From JALHOQ01 sp038144835 (GTDB lineage Bacteria; Bdellovibrionota; Bdellovibrionia; Bdellovibrionales; UBA1609): 64,000 nt of DNA. A program made the position numbers and the translations under genes. This document shows positions 33,052-41,831 of this stretch, piece after piece (positions within the stretch are counted from its first letter, which is position 1; every line of letters starts with the position of its first letter). Under the pieces are notes generated by a model, which saw only the letters and a list, made by a program, of their open reading frames with translations, did no database searches and had not been told where the DNA came from. The stretch spans positions 1 through 64,000 of the forward strand of contig JAYQON010000001.1 of NCBI GenBank assembly GCA_038144835.1, read 5' to 3'.

Positions 33052-34620
33052 TCACAGGGGAATGTTGCCGTGTTTTTTGGGCGGATTAGTATCACGCTTG
33101 TTCTTGAGCATTTCCAATGAATCAATCAGCCGTTTGCGTGTAGTGGCGGGTTCGATGATTTCGTCGATATAGCCAACCTCTGCTGCCACATAAGGATTTG
33201 CAAATTTAGCTTCGTAGTCTTTAGTTAAGCGAGAACGCTCAGCAGCCTGATCTTTAGCTCCATTTATGGCGTTACGGAATATGATGTTGACGGCACCTTC
33301 GGCACCCATGACGGCAATTTCGGCCGTTGGGTAAGCCATATTGATGTCACCTCGCAAATGTTTAGATGACATTACGTCATAAGCTCCGCCATAGGCCTTG
33401 CGAGTGATGATTGTGATTTTGGGCACTGTGGCTTCGGCATAAGCATACATCAGCTTGGCGCCGTGAGTGATGATACCATTCCATTCTTGCTCAGTACCGG
33501 GCAAGAACCCAGGAACATCAACGAAGGTAATGACAGGAATATTGAAAGCATCACAGAAACGGATAAAACGTGCCGCCTTAACACTGGCTTCAATATTCAA
33601 ACAGCCGGCAAGAACATTGGGCTGGTTGGCCACAATTCCGACACTGCGTCCGTTGAGACGAGCAAAGCCAACAATGATGTTTTTAGCGTAATGTTTATGG
33701 AGTTCTAAAAAGTAACCTTCATCAACAACCTTGGTGATGAGTTGCACCATATCGTAGGGTTTGCGTGGGTTGTCCGGAATGAAACTATTAAGGGATTCCT
33801 CGACCCGATCTGGGCGGTCTTTGGTCGGTAGCACTGGGGAATCATCCAGATTGTTCGAAGGAAGAAAGTTGAGCAGCTCGCGGATCATCAGCAAGCAATC
33901 GCGGTCATCCTCAGTGGCAAAATGAGCAACGCCCGACTTGGAGGCGTGAGTCAGCGCACCCCCAAGTTCTTCCTTAGACACTTCTTCATGAGTGACCGCT
34001 TTGATGACATCAGGTCCAGTCACGAACATATAAGAGGTATTTTTCACCATGAAGATGAAATCCGTGAGAGAGGGGGAGTATACAGCGCCACCTGCACATG
34101 GCCCCATGATAGCGCTAATTTGCGGCACCACTCCAGACGTCAATACGTTTCTCAGAAAAATATCCGCGTAGCCACCTAAAGCCTCTACACCTTCTTGAAT
34201 CCGCGCCCCCCCAGAGTCATTCAAGCCAATGATAGGCGAGCCATTTTTTACAGCGAGGTCCATAATTTTGATGATTTTATTGGCTTGGGTTCGCGACATA
34301 CTGCCGCCGAAAACTGTAAAGTCTTGACTGTAGACGTAGACGATCTTGCCATTGACTCGACCGTAACCAGTGATCACCCCGTCCCCAGCAATCTTTTGCT
34401 CGCCCATGCCAAAATTTGAGCAACGATGGGTGACAAAGCGATCAATTTCTACAAAGCTACCCGGATCAAGCAAGACATCCAGTCGCTCACGAGCTGTCAA
34501 CCGTCCGCCCTGCTTATGCTTAACTACGCGATCGGCACCGCCGCCGGTGAATGCGGTTTCGTTACGCCTTTCCAGATCGTTAAGCTTTTGCAATGTCGTG
34601 GAGGGAACTTCAGTATCCAT
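33052..34620 (-). CDS. pccB: propionyl-CoA carboxylase beta subunit (carboxyltransferase)
   Basis: 522 residues. Transfers the carboxyl group from biotin to acyl-CoA. It has the N- and C-terminal crotonase-like halves of decarboxylating/carboxyltransferase enzymes: GGRLTARERLDVLLDPGSFVEID, SQDFTVFGGSMSR, IIGLNDSGGARIQEGVEALGGYADIF, then the second half with FVDVPGFLPGTEQEWNGIITHGAKLMYAYAEATVPKITIITRKAYGGAYDVMSSKHLRGD. The size and the sequence fit propionyl-CoA carboxylase; acetyl-CoA activity cannot be ruled out. AGGTG precedes the ATG. It lies 23 bases after asnS, so transcription may continue from asnS. Confidence 0.92.
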   Translation of the reverse strand: MDTEVPSTTLQKLNDLERRNETAFTGGGADRVVKHKQGGRLTARERLDVLLDPGSFVEIDRFVTHRCSNFGMGEQKIAGDGVITGYGRVNGKIVYVYSQDFTVFGGSMSRTQANKIIKIMDLAVKNGSPIIGLNDSGGARIQEGVEALGGYADIFLRNVLTSGVVPQISAIMGPCAGGAVYSPSLTDFIFMVKNTSYMFVTGPDVIKAVTHEEVSKEELGGALTHASKSGVAHFATEDDRDCLLMIRELLNFLPSNNLDDSPVLPTKDRPDRVEESLNSFIPDNPRKPYDMVQLITKVVDEGYFLELHKHYAKNIIVGFARLNGRSVGIVANQPNVLAGCLNIEASVKAARFIRFCDAFNIPVITFVDVPGFLPGTEQEWNGIITHGAKLMYAYAEATVPKITIITRKAYGGAYDVMSSKHLRGDINMAYPTAEIAVMGAEGAVNIIFRNAINGAKDQAAERSRLTKDYEAKFANPYVAAEVGYIDEIIEPATTRKRLIDSLEMLKNKRDTNPPKKHGNIPL

Positions 34621-34643
34621 TGTTTACACCTCATCTACAAAAT

Positions 34644-35933
34644 TTACGGATAATTACGGCCATACATGCGCGGGAAGGGGATGGTTTCACGTACGTGCTG
34701 GATTCCGCAGACCCAGGCTACAGTCCGCTCCACTCCCAGTCCAAAACCTGCGTGCTGAAAGGATCCGTATTTTCTTAAATCTAAATACCATTCGAAGTCT
34801 TTAATGTTGAGCTTATGCTCCTCAATCTTGCGAACCAGAACTTCGTAGCTGTCTTCGCGCTGGCCACCACCAATAACTTCACCATAGCCCTCCGGCGCAA
34901 GCAAATCACAGCTCATGCTATAGCCAGGCTCTTTGGGGTCTTCCTTCATATAAAAGGCTTTAATGGCTGAAGGAAAATGATGCACAAAAACCGGCTTATC
35001 GATTTTGGAGCTAATTATAGCTTCATCGGGAGCACCGAAGTCATCACCAACAATAAAGTTTGGGTTTTCTTTGAGAATCATTTCGGTGGCTTCTTTATAA
35101 TGAATACGTGGAAACGGAGCCAAGACTTTGCTTAGCATTTCTGTGTTGCGCTCCAGTACTTTTAGCTCTTCAGCCTTATTCTTCAGTGTTCTTTGTACGA
35201 CGTACTCTACGAACTCCTCGGCCAACTCCATATTGTCATAAAGATCGTTGAAAGCCACCTCGGGCTCAACCATCCAGAACTCTATTAAATGTCGCCGAGT
35301 CTTTGATTTTTCAGCACGGAATGTGGGTCCGAAACAATAAACTTTGCCTAAGGCAGCGGCTGTGGCTTCCATATACAACTGCCCACTTTGCGACAAAAAG
35401 GCTTTTTCGTCGAAATACTTAGTTTCGAAAAGAGTAGAGGTCCCTTCACAAGCGCTGGGGGTAAAAATAGGCGCATCCGTCAAGGTGAACCCGCGGCCAT
35501 CAAAAAAATCGCGGATAGCCGCAACAATCTCGGCTCGCACCCGAAGTACAGCATGCTGACGTTTTGATCGAATCCAAAGATGGCGATGATTGAGCAGAAA
35601 ATCTGGCCCATGCTCTTTAGGCGTGATGGGATAATCAACGCTGCCTGCTTGAATCTCTAGACTGCGAGCACTTAATTCAAAGCCGCCCGGACTGCGTTTT
35701 TCCTCACGCACGAGACCCGTGACTTTTACGCAAGATTCCTGAGAAAGCTGCTCAAAATCTTCCAACGCCTTATCATCACATTCGCCCCTAAAATAGACGC
35801 ATTGACAGATGCCCGTACCGTCTCGTAGCAGCAGAAATTTAACTTTGCCCGAGGAGCGATGGTTGTAGACCCACCCGTGCAGAGACACTGTCTTGCCAAT
35901 ATGATCTTTGAGATCAGAAATATAAACTCTCAT
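34644..35933 (-). CDS. asnS: asparaginyl-tRNA synthetase
   Basis: Charges tRNA-Asn; 429 residues, class IIb. Start ATG 35933 (MRVYISDLKDHIGKTVSLHGWVYNHRSSGKV), as in the family; a further 18 residues upstream at 35987 do not fit. OB-fold anticodon-binding domain 1-105, then catalytic core with FRAEKSKTRRHLIEFWMVEPEVAF (motif 2) and GFGLGVERTVAWVCG (motif 3), and end HVRETIPFPRMYGRNYP. The RETIPFPR ending separates AsnRS from AspRS. First in line before pccB; an upstream gap of about 120 bases probably holds its promoter. Confidence 0.95.
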   Translation of the reverse strand: MRVYISDLKDHIGKTVSLHGWVYNHRSSGKVKFLLLRDGTGICQCVYFRGECDDKALEDFEQLSQESCVKVTGLVREEKRSPGGFELSARSLEIQAGSVDYPITPKEHGPDFLLNHRHLWIRSKRQHAVLRVRAEIVAAIRDFFDGRGFTLTDAPIFTPSACEGTSTLFETKYFDEKAFLSQSGQLYMEATAAALGKVYCFGPTFRAEKSKTRRHLIEFWMVEPEVAFNDLYDNMELAEEFVEYVVQRTLKNKAEELKVLERNTEMLSKVLAPFPRIHYKEATEMILKENPNFIVGDDFGAPDEAIISSKIDKPVFVHHFPSAIKAFYMKEDPKEPGYSMSCDLLAPEGYGEVIGGGQREDSYEVLVRKIEEHKLNIKDFEWYLDLRKYGSFQHAGFGLGVERTVAWVCGIQHVRETIPFPRMYGRNYP

Positions 35934-36054
35934 AACACCCCGCAAGGCGGTCGTAATGGAATGATATAGAATGAAAACTTTTAACACGTGGGCGGGTGTC
36001 TGGGAAACGCTTCTATTTGGGCTATGCGTCTAAGGATGCACAGCTTAAAATTGT

Positions 36055-37326
36055 CTAGAAAGACTCTAGAATACGACGTAATTCAGATAGAGCGCGGCGT
36101 AAATCCAATCGGCCTTGGGAGGCGTTCAGAAAGTCTGTGTAGCGAGTTGCAGAGGCATATAGGGCGTCTCTGATCTGCTGAGGTGATGCCTCTGGATGGG
36201 CACTTTTTAGTAAGGCGACCGCGCCAGAGACGAAAGGTGCGGCCATGCTTGTGCCACTTAGCGATGCCATTCCTCCGGGGACGGTGGAGATGATGTCTGT
36301 GCCGGGCGCAAAAATATGGACACTCCGTCGGCCGTAATTAGAGTAATCGGCCATAAAATCGTTTTCACCAACGGCTCCGACAGTAATTTGTGCCGGCAAA
36401 TCAAACGAAGCAGGATATTCTCGATAGATGTCTAGGTTAAGGCGCTCATTGCCCGCAGCCGCGACAAACACGATGCCACGTTCATTCAAATTGGCGATGG
36501 CGTCCTTTAAAGATCGAGAACAGTTACTGCCACCCCAGCTTGCATTGATAACCTTTACTCCGCGAGACGACGCATAGATTATGGCACGCACACCATCAGC
36601 CAAACTTCCGCTTCCGTTTTCATCCAAAAATGCTAGAGGCAAAATTTTAGCTTCGGGGGCTACCCCTTGAACATAAGTAGAACCGCTGGCGATGAGATCT
36701 GTATGCTGACCCGCGATGATTCCAGCGATATGTGTTCCATGAAAATTATAATCTCCCAGCAGCGGTTTATTACGAATGAAGTCGTAGCCTGCGGCATCGT
36801 CTATGAAACCGTTGCCATCATCATCGATTCCGTTGTTGGAACGATCGAGCCCTTGATTGTCTAGGCCGGCTTCGCCAGGATTCACAAATACTCTTTTGCG
36901 CAGCTGTGTGTGAGTGAGATCCATGCCTGAGTCAATAACGGCTACCCCTACGTCTGTTCCGCGCACATTTTGTTGCCAAAGAGTGTCTGCGCCGACGACC
37001 TTGGCGCCCCAATTATCATTGTAGGCCGACTGTGCTAACGAGTTCACCAAGTTGACTTTAGAATGTATTCTGAAATCATGTTCGGCGAATTCCACTTCAT
37101 CGAGGTGTTCGGTCAGATAACCTGCAATGAATTGCTCCTTTGAAGAAGCGGAGACCACTTCAAGACGCCCATCTAAATATTTCACCATAAAACGATTCGG
37201 TATTGCTTCGCCCAGACATTCAGCGCTGGCTTTCTCAAAACTGTCACTGGCATTTTTGGTTTTGCTGCAGGCTGTAGTGATAGCAAGTACGGCAATAAAA
37301 AAAATGAAGCGAATTTTCTGATTCAT
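36055..37326 (-). CDS. secreted subtilisin-family serine protease, probable lipoprotein
   Basis: 423 residues from ATG 37326. N-terminus MNQKIRFIFFIAVLAITTAC: an export signal ending in a possible lipobox at Cys20 (Thr at -3 makes it imperfect). Then an inhibitor-like propeptide (about 41-85) and the S8 domain with the full triad Asp132 (VAVIDSGMDLTH), His196 (FHGTHIAG), Ser360 (SLSGTSMAAPFV) and the oxyanion Asn293 (AAAGNE). The insert SNNGIDDDGNGFIDDAAG is a calcium-binding loop common in this family. An extracellular or surface protease is the natural reading. The gene stands alone, before asnS in the same direction and divergent from the TVP38 fusion. Confidence 0.92.
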   Translation of the reverse strand: MNQKIRFIFFIAVLAITTACSKTKNASDSFEKASAECLGEAIPNRFMVKYLDGRLEVVSASSKEQFIAGYLTEHLDEVEFAEHDFRIHSKVNLVNSLAQSAYNDNWGAKVVGADTLWQQNVRGTDVGVAVIDSGMDLTHTQLRKRVFVNPGEAGLDNQGLDRSNNGIDDDGNGFIDDAAGYDFIRNKPLLGDYNFHGTHIAGIIAGQHTDLIASGSTYVQGVAPEAKILPLAFLDENGSGSLADGVRAIIYASSRGVKVINASWGGSNCSRSLKDAIANLNERGIVFVAAAGNERLNLDIYREYPASFDLPAQITVGAVGENDFMADYSNYGRRSVHIFAPGTDIISTVPGGMASLSGTSMAAPFVSGAVALLKSAHPEASPQQIRDALYASATRYTDFLNASQGRLDLRRALSELRRILESF

Positions 37327-37494
37327 GCCCATCCCTTTTGTAGGAGATCCCAAAGCCAGCGCTATAAGTAGTGTACGTTTGAAGGGTCATTCCGGTTAGT
37401 CCAAGACCGACGTAGACTCAAAGCCGAAGCTTCTCGAGCCTTTTTCTAGACCTTCATTCTGGACCTTGCGCCGGAGCGGCCTTAAGCTTGGCTT

Positions 37495-39630
37495 ATGAAT
37501 ATAAAAAGTTTTGCAAAAATTTTCTTTTTTGGGTTGGTCCTGTGTCTGGCCTTTTTGATTGTGCAAAAAGGTTGGTTGCAACATCTGACGTTCGCAACAC
37601 TCAAACAGCAACATGCGGATCTGCGCGAGTGGACAGATATTCATTTTTTGTATGCGTTGTTTTTGTACTCGCTCACCTACGTTTTGGTGACGGCCTTCGC
37701 TTTGCCAGGAGCTGCAGTTATGACTCTTGCCGGGGGAGCCTTTTTTGGCATGGTGTGGGGCGTGGCGGCGGTCTCTTTAGCGAGCACTTTGGGCGCCACT
37801 CTTTGCTTTTTGGGCTCTCGATGGCTATTTCGCGATTATGTTGTTCGTCGCTTTGGCAACACTTACGAAAAAGTGCAAAAGGGGCTCGACAATTCAGGTG
37901 GATTTTATTTGTTTACTCTGCGTCTGACTCCAATGGTTCCGTTTTTTATCGTCAATCTCGTATTTGGACTTACGCGTATTCGCGTGAGTCAATTTTTTCT
38001 TATATCTCAAATTGGAATGCTGCCGGCGACTTTGACTTTTGTAAATGCGGGAACACGCTTGAGTGAAATTGAATCGCTGGCAGGAATTATTAGTCTCCCC
38101 ATAGCTTTATCATTTTTAGCTTTGGGAATTTTCCCGTGGCTGGCGAAAGGTTCATTGATTATGATCGAGCGCCGCAAGCGATACGCTGCATTCACCCGTC
38201 CAAGTCGTTTCGAATATGATGTAGCCGTGATTGGTGCTGGCGCTGGAGGGTTGGTTTCAGCCTATGTCACGGCAGCTCTCAAAGGAACAGTGGCACTCAT
38301 TGAGCAGAGCCGGATGGGTGGCGACTGCTTGTATACAGGATGTGTGCCCAGCAAGACGTTGCTACGTAGCGCCCAGGTGGCACAGCTTATGCGGCGAGGT
38401 CAGGAATTTGGTTTGCAATCTATCGAGCCAAGTGTTGACCTCCGGAGTGTCTTTGCACGAATTCAAAGAGTAATCCAAAAAATTGAACCTCATGACTCTG
38501 TGGAGCGTTACACCCAGCTTGGAGTGGACTGTGTTCACGGTCGCGCCTTTTTGCGTGATCCGTTTCGTGTGCAAGTTGGAGACCGGGTCATTACCGCGCG
38601 CAATATTATTATCGCCACAGGAGCTTCTCCGGTGGTTCCTCAAATCGATGGTCTTGATGCCGTACCATACTTTACATCTGAGAATCTTTGGAAAATGAAA
38701 CAAGTTCCGCAGAGACTACTTATTATCGGTGGTGGGCCAATTGGCTGTGAGTTGGCCCAGGCGTTTCAAAGGCTAGGCTGTGCCATAACTCTGTTGGAGC
38801 GCACTCCGCGCCTCTTGTCTTCTGAGGATGAAGATGTTTCCTCTTTTGTGACTGATCTTTTGCGGTCCGAGGGTGTTGAGGTTATAACTAGTAGCCAGGT
38901 TGATGCCTTTCAAACGGCCAGCAGTAGCTTTAGAGCCTCACTCAACGGTGGCCAGACGATATATTTTGACGCGGTCATTTTAGCTGTGGGACGCAGAGCG
39001 AATACTCAGGGGTTTGGTCTACAGGAACTGGGAATTTCAACAAGACCGGATGGCACGATTGAGACTGACGAATATCTACGTACTTCCTATCCAAACATTT
39101 TTGCATGTGGTGATGTTGCTGGACCCTTTCAGTTCACTCACGCGGCCTCCCACCAGGGAAGTCATGCCGCTTTAAATGCATTGTTTGCTCCGTTTAAAAA
39201 ATTCAGGATCGACTATTCAAGTTTGCCACATTGTACGTATATTTCTCCGGAAGTCGCGCGGGTCGGCCTCAACGAACAGGGCGCACGTGCGCGAGGTGTT
39301 TTATTTGATACCTTTAAGTACGACCTTGGCCAACTCGATAGAGCCATTTGCGAAGGTGAAGAACGAGGCTTTGTCAAAGTTTTAACAGCTAAGGGGACGG
39401 GACGCTTGCTGGGAGCCACAGTGGTGGGTCCTCATGCTGGCGAAACCATTGCTGAGTTTGTCTTGGCGCTGCGAAAAAATCTAAGTTTGTCAGACATAAT
39501 GGCTACGGTTCACTCTTATCCCACTTTTGCGGAGGGTAACCGGTTTGTAGCTGGAATTTGGCAGCGTTCCCGTGCTCCACAAGGTATCTTAAAAATCTTG
39601 CAGCGACTGCACGCGTGGAGGCGTGGCTAA
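37495..39630 (+). CDS. fusion of a TVP38/TMEM64 (DedA-like) membrane domain and a flavin disulfide reductase
   Basis: 711 residues in one frame. Residues 1-225: five or six membrane helices with the SNARE-associated/TVP38 pattern (ALPGAAVMTLAGGAFFGMVWG, GGFYLFTLRLTPMVPFFIVNLVFGLTRI). Residues 240-711: a pyridine-nucleotide disulfide oxidoreductase with the FAD site VIGAGAGG (245-252), the redox pair Cys278-Cys283 (GGDCLYTGCVPSK), the NAD(P)H site IIGGGPIGCELAQAFQRLG, ACGDVAG, and the dimerisation domain with the active His-Glu in VHSYPTFAEG. It looks like mercuric reductase or dihydrolipoamide dehydrogenase anchored to a membrane transporter; mercury loop cysteines near the C-terminus are missing. 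Substrate unknown. Its stop overlaps the convergent gene by three bases. Confidence 0.9.
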   Translation: MNIKSFAKIFFFGLVLCLAFLIVQKGWLQHLTFATLKQQHADLREWTDIHFLYALFLYSLTYVLVTAFALPGAAVMTLAGGAFFGMVWGVAAVSLASTLGATLCFLGSRWLFRDYVVRRFGNTYEKVQKGLDNSGGFYLFTLRLTPMVPFFIVNLVFGLTRIRVSQFFLISQIGMLPATLTFVNAGTRLSEIESLAGIISLPIALSFLALGIFPWLAKGSLIMIERRKRYAAFTRPSRFEYDVAVIGAGAGGLVSAYVTAALKGTVALIEQSRMGGDCLYTGCVPSKTLLRSAQVAQLMRRGQEFGLQSIEPSVDLRSVFARIQRVIQKIEPHDSVERYTQLGVDCVHGRAFLRDPFRVQVGDRVITARNIIIATGASPVVPQIDGLDAVPYFTSENLWKMKQVPQRLLIIGGGPIGCELAQAFQRLGCAITLLERTPRLLSSEDEDVSSFVTDLLRSEGVEVITSSQVDAFQTASSSFRASLNGGQTIYFDAVILAVGRRANTQGFGLQELGISTRPDGTIETDEYLRTSYPNIFACGDVAGPFQFTHAASHQGSHAALNALFAPFKKFRIDYSSLPHCTYISPEVARVGLNEQGARARGVLFDTFKYDLGQLDRAICEGEERGFVKVLTAKGTGRLLGATVVGPHAGETIAEFVLALRKNLSLSDIMATVHSYPTFAEGNRFVAGIWQRSRAPQGILKILQRLHAWRRG

Positions 39631-41642
39631 ACAGCTGAGCCTTGGTCAGAACTTGATTCGCCCGGTGCAAGTAACGCCATCCCCACGCTCAATAAAAGCA
39701 TTATTGAGAAGGCGATACTGAAGCCAAGCTCCAGGGCAATAGCTTTAGTTTGCATACCAGCAAACAAAGCGCCAGAGGCCATCGCTCCGAGGACGAGTGG
39801 AATGAGTCGGGTCGAACGTGCAGAAACAATTTGGAAAAATACGCCAAAAGCTGCACCCCCGCTGATGGCGGGTAAAAATAAAAAACCACTGGCGAGCCAA
39901 AGAAACTCTAACCCAGAGAGAGGAGCCTGAACAAAAGCATCTAAGCCGACATAAGCGACCATACATGCGCCCACGTGAGAAATCAGAATCCAACGCAGAG
40001 TTTGTCCAGGACGCTGAAATTTTGATGACTCTATAAGGAAGCAAGCCACGGCACCGGTGAGAAGAAACAGATCAAGGGTAAGAACAAGAGACAGAGTTGC
40101 TCGCCCACTAAGATAAATGACCTTCTCTAAAAATAAAATTTGCAGCCCCACATAGGAAATGCCAGACATCAGAGCGTAGATTACAAAAACGCTCGAAAGT
40201 TTCACCTGACCACCTTGTACAAACAAACGCTTCAAGCCTACGGCAATCAGGCCAATCAATAGTAAGGGAACCAAGAAGAGCCCTAGCTTCACGGCCGAGT
40301 ATGGTATCCCTACGATTTCTGCAGCTTGAAACAGTGGTAGAATAGATGCATGCGGGGAGATAGTTTGTTTGAGTTTGAAGTCATCCGAAGCGTAGATGGT
40401 TTCGAATGAGGCCCAGCGATCAGCTCGCAAAATTCTCAGGCGCTCAGGGGCTGAAAATTTTCCGTTTTTGGCGATGAGAACGGGAATGCTATCGGTTTTT
40501 GGGTCTTTCGTTGGCAAGCTCAGTTGAGCTATCTCACTGTGTTGGTAAACTGAACGAAGAGCTTGTCGCAGTCTATTTCTTCGCCATTTCCATTCGGTTG
40601 CGTTGTCCAAAGAGCCCGACAAAATCAATGCTCCGTTGGGTTGGATCCGTGCTAAGTAATTGATAAATGTTTGGGTGGAATCAGAGTGGGAATCGCTCAA
40701 ACCCCAAGGCTTATTCATGTTGGTGCTGGCGGCTTGTTGCCAAACGATCAAGTTGTAAGTCTGTTTAGAGTGGTTCTTGCGAAAATGAAACGCTGGATCT
40801 TCAAGCTCTAGGTGGATGTTTCCTGAGGAGTAATCGACTGCAGGGTTGCGATCTAGAGACAAAAATGCAGACTCGGGTGAGGATTGGCTACTAATTACGT
40901 CGATGTGTTCAAAGCCACTTCGCCGCAAGGACTCTACAGCCGGGGTAGATCGGATATTAAGAAGTGCCGCACGTTCTCGTCGCGAAGTTAAGGAGAAAAT
41001 TAGCAATCCCTTTTCGGATTGATACCAAGAATTCTCTAAGTGAGTTTCAGCAGAGATGCCCCGGTTTGTTGAAAAGGGAGAGTAAATAAGCATAGCAATT
41101 AGCGCCAGAAGATGAGCCATCAAACCAGCCTTATTATCGCGCCAATCGCCAAGCAGAGCGAAGCTTGTAAACAGCGCGGATGACCAACAGAAGCCACTCA
41201 GTGCTCCGGGATATCCAAAGAGCTCTACAAACAAAGGAAGGGTTCCTGCTAGTGCCGCCCCTAGCCCAGCGGCAACAGCCGTGAGCAGAGGCGACGTGTC
41301 GGAAAGCAAAAGCGCTAAAGAAAGACCTGAGGCGGTGGTGATTAATAAGCCTAAACTCAAAGAAAATAAGATCAAATAATTGTCGGCGCCGGAGTGTTGT
41401 AAAAATAAGAAAAAGATAGGGCTCAGCAGGGTGGCCAAAATCATACCCCGCGCTCGATATTCGCACCTCATAACGCTCACATCGCGAGCAAAGGTAAGAA
41501 TGCACCCCAAAGCCCAACCCCAAAAAATCAAGGGAAATAAAAAAGATAAACTATAATTATTTATAAAACTGGGGGAGTGGATCGAAAGAAGAAAAAAGCC
41601 GATCAGCTGGTATCCGCTAGCAAAAGCCATACTTTGAGGCAT
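39627..41642 (-). CDS. large polytopic membrane protein with a spermidine-synthase-like middle
   Basis: 671 residues in three parts. Residues 1-185 hold about six membrane helices, 190-430 are soluble, and 435-660 hold six or seven more helices. The soluble part resembles the Rossmann methyltransferase fold of spermidine synthases that are fused to membrane helices (GFEHIDVISSQSSPESAFL, YNLIVWQQAASTNM, FINYLARIQPNGALILSG), but the GGGDG motif that binds the aminopropyl donor is absent, so polyamine synthesis is unlikely. I cannot name a substrate. Transport, or a sensor role, are guesses. Convergent with the fusion gene, divergent from the epimerase. Confidence 0.65.
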   Translation of the reverse strand: MPQSMAFASGYQLIGFFLLSIHSPSFINNYSLSFLFPLIFWGWALGCILTFARDVSVMRCEYRARGMILATLLSPIFFLFLQHSGADNYLILFSLSLGLLITTASGLSLALLLSDTSPLLTAVAAGLGAALAGTLPLFVELFGYPGALSGFCWSSALFTSFALLGDWRDNKAGLMAHLLALIAMLIYSPFSTNRGISAETHLENSWYQSEKGLLIFSLTSRRERAALLNIRSTPAVESLRRSGFEHIDVISSQSSPESAFLSLDRNPAVDYSSGNIHLELEDPAFHFRKNHSKQTYNLIVWQQAASTNMNKPWGLSDSHSDSTQTFINYLARIQPNGALILSGSLDNATEWKWRRNRLRQALRSVYQHSEIAQLSLPTKDPKTDSIPVLIAKNGKFSAPERLRILRADRWASFETIYASDDFKLKQTISPHASILPLFQAAEIVGIPYSAVKLGLFLVPLLLIGLIAVGLKRLFVQGGQVKLSSVFVIYALMSGISYVGLQILFLEKVIYLSGRATLSLVLTLDLFLLTGAVACFLIESSKFQRPGQTLRWILISHVGACMVAYVGLDAFVQAPLSGLEFLWLASGFLFLPAISGGAAFGVFFQIVSARSTRLIPLVLGAMASGALFAGMQTKAIALELGFSIAFSIMLLLSVGMALLAPGESSSDQGSAV

Positions 41643-41715
41643 ACAGTAATGACAAGGCCTGAGCGGGATGGAGTCAAATGATAAGCTGAAGGTTTTAGCT
41701 ATTAAGCATTCAGTG

Positions 41716-41745
41716 TAAGCTTATTTTACTCGCCTATAAGGCTTA
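41716..41745. other. imperfect inverted repeat in the divergent region before the epimerase
   Basis: TAAGCTTAT (41716-41724) and ATAAGGCTTA (41736-41745) form a stem with a single-base bulge and a loop of 11 bases. It lies in the 189-base gap between the polytopic protein (minus) and the epimerase (plus). It could be an operator or a leader hairpin; nothing further can be said. A TTGACA at 41794-41799 has no matching -10 box. Confidence 0.3.
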
Positions 41746-41831
41746 GTGTGGTGCACGACGGAAGTCTAAGTCCTCAGTAAACTCTGCGCTCAATTGACAT
41801 TTACGGCGAATTGGAGCAATCCGGAAGTAAG

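Noticed and set aside
34370..34804. Plus-strand frame of 144 residues over the pccB / asnS junction
   Set aside because: Antisense to two conserved genes; composition is not that of a protein gene in this window.
37488..38066. Plus-strand frame of 192 residues overlapping the start of the TVP38 fusion
   Set aside because: It is out of frame with the fusion, has no recognised domain, and the fusion's membrane helices and motifs are convincing.
37495..39630. Mercuric reductase assignment for the oxidoreductase part of the fusion
   Set aside because: The redox pair is present but the C-terminal cysteine pair needed for mercury binding is absent and no mer genes are nearby.
41643..41831. Possible riboswitch in the region before the epimerase gene
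   Set aside because: Only one imperfect stem is seen; no conserved aptamer core that I recognise.
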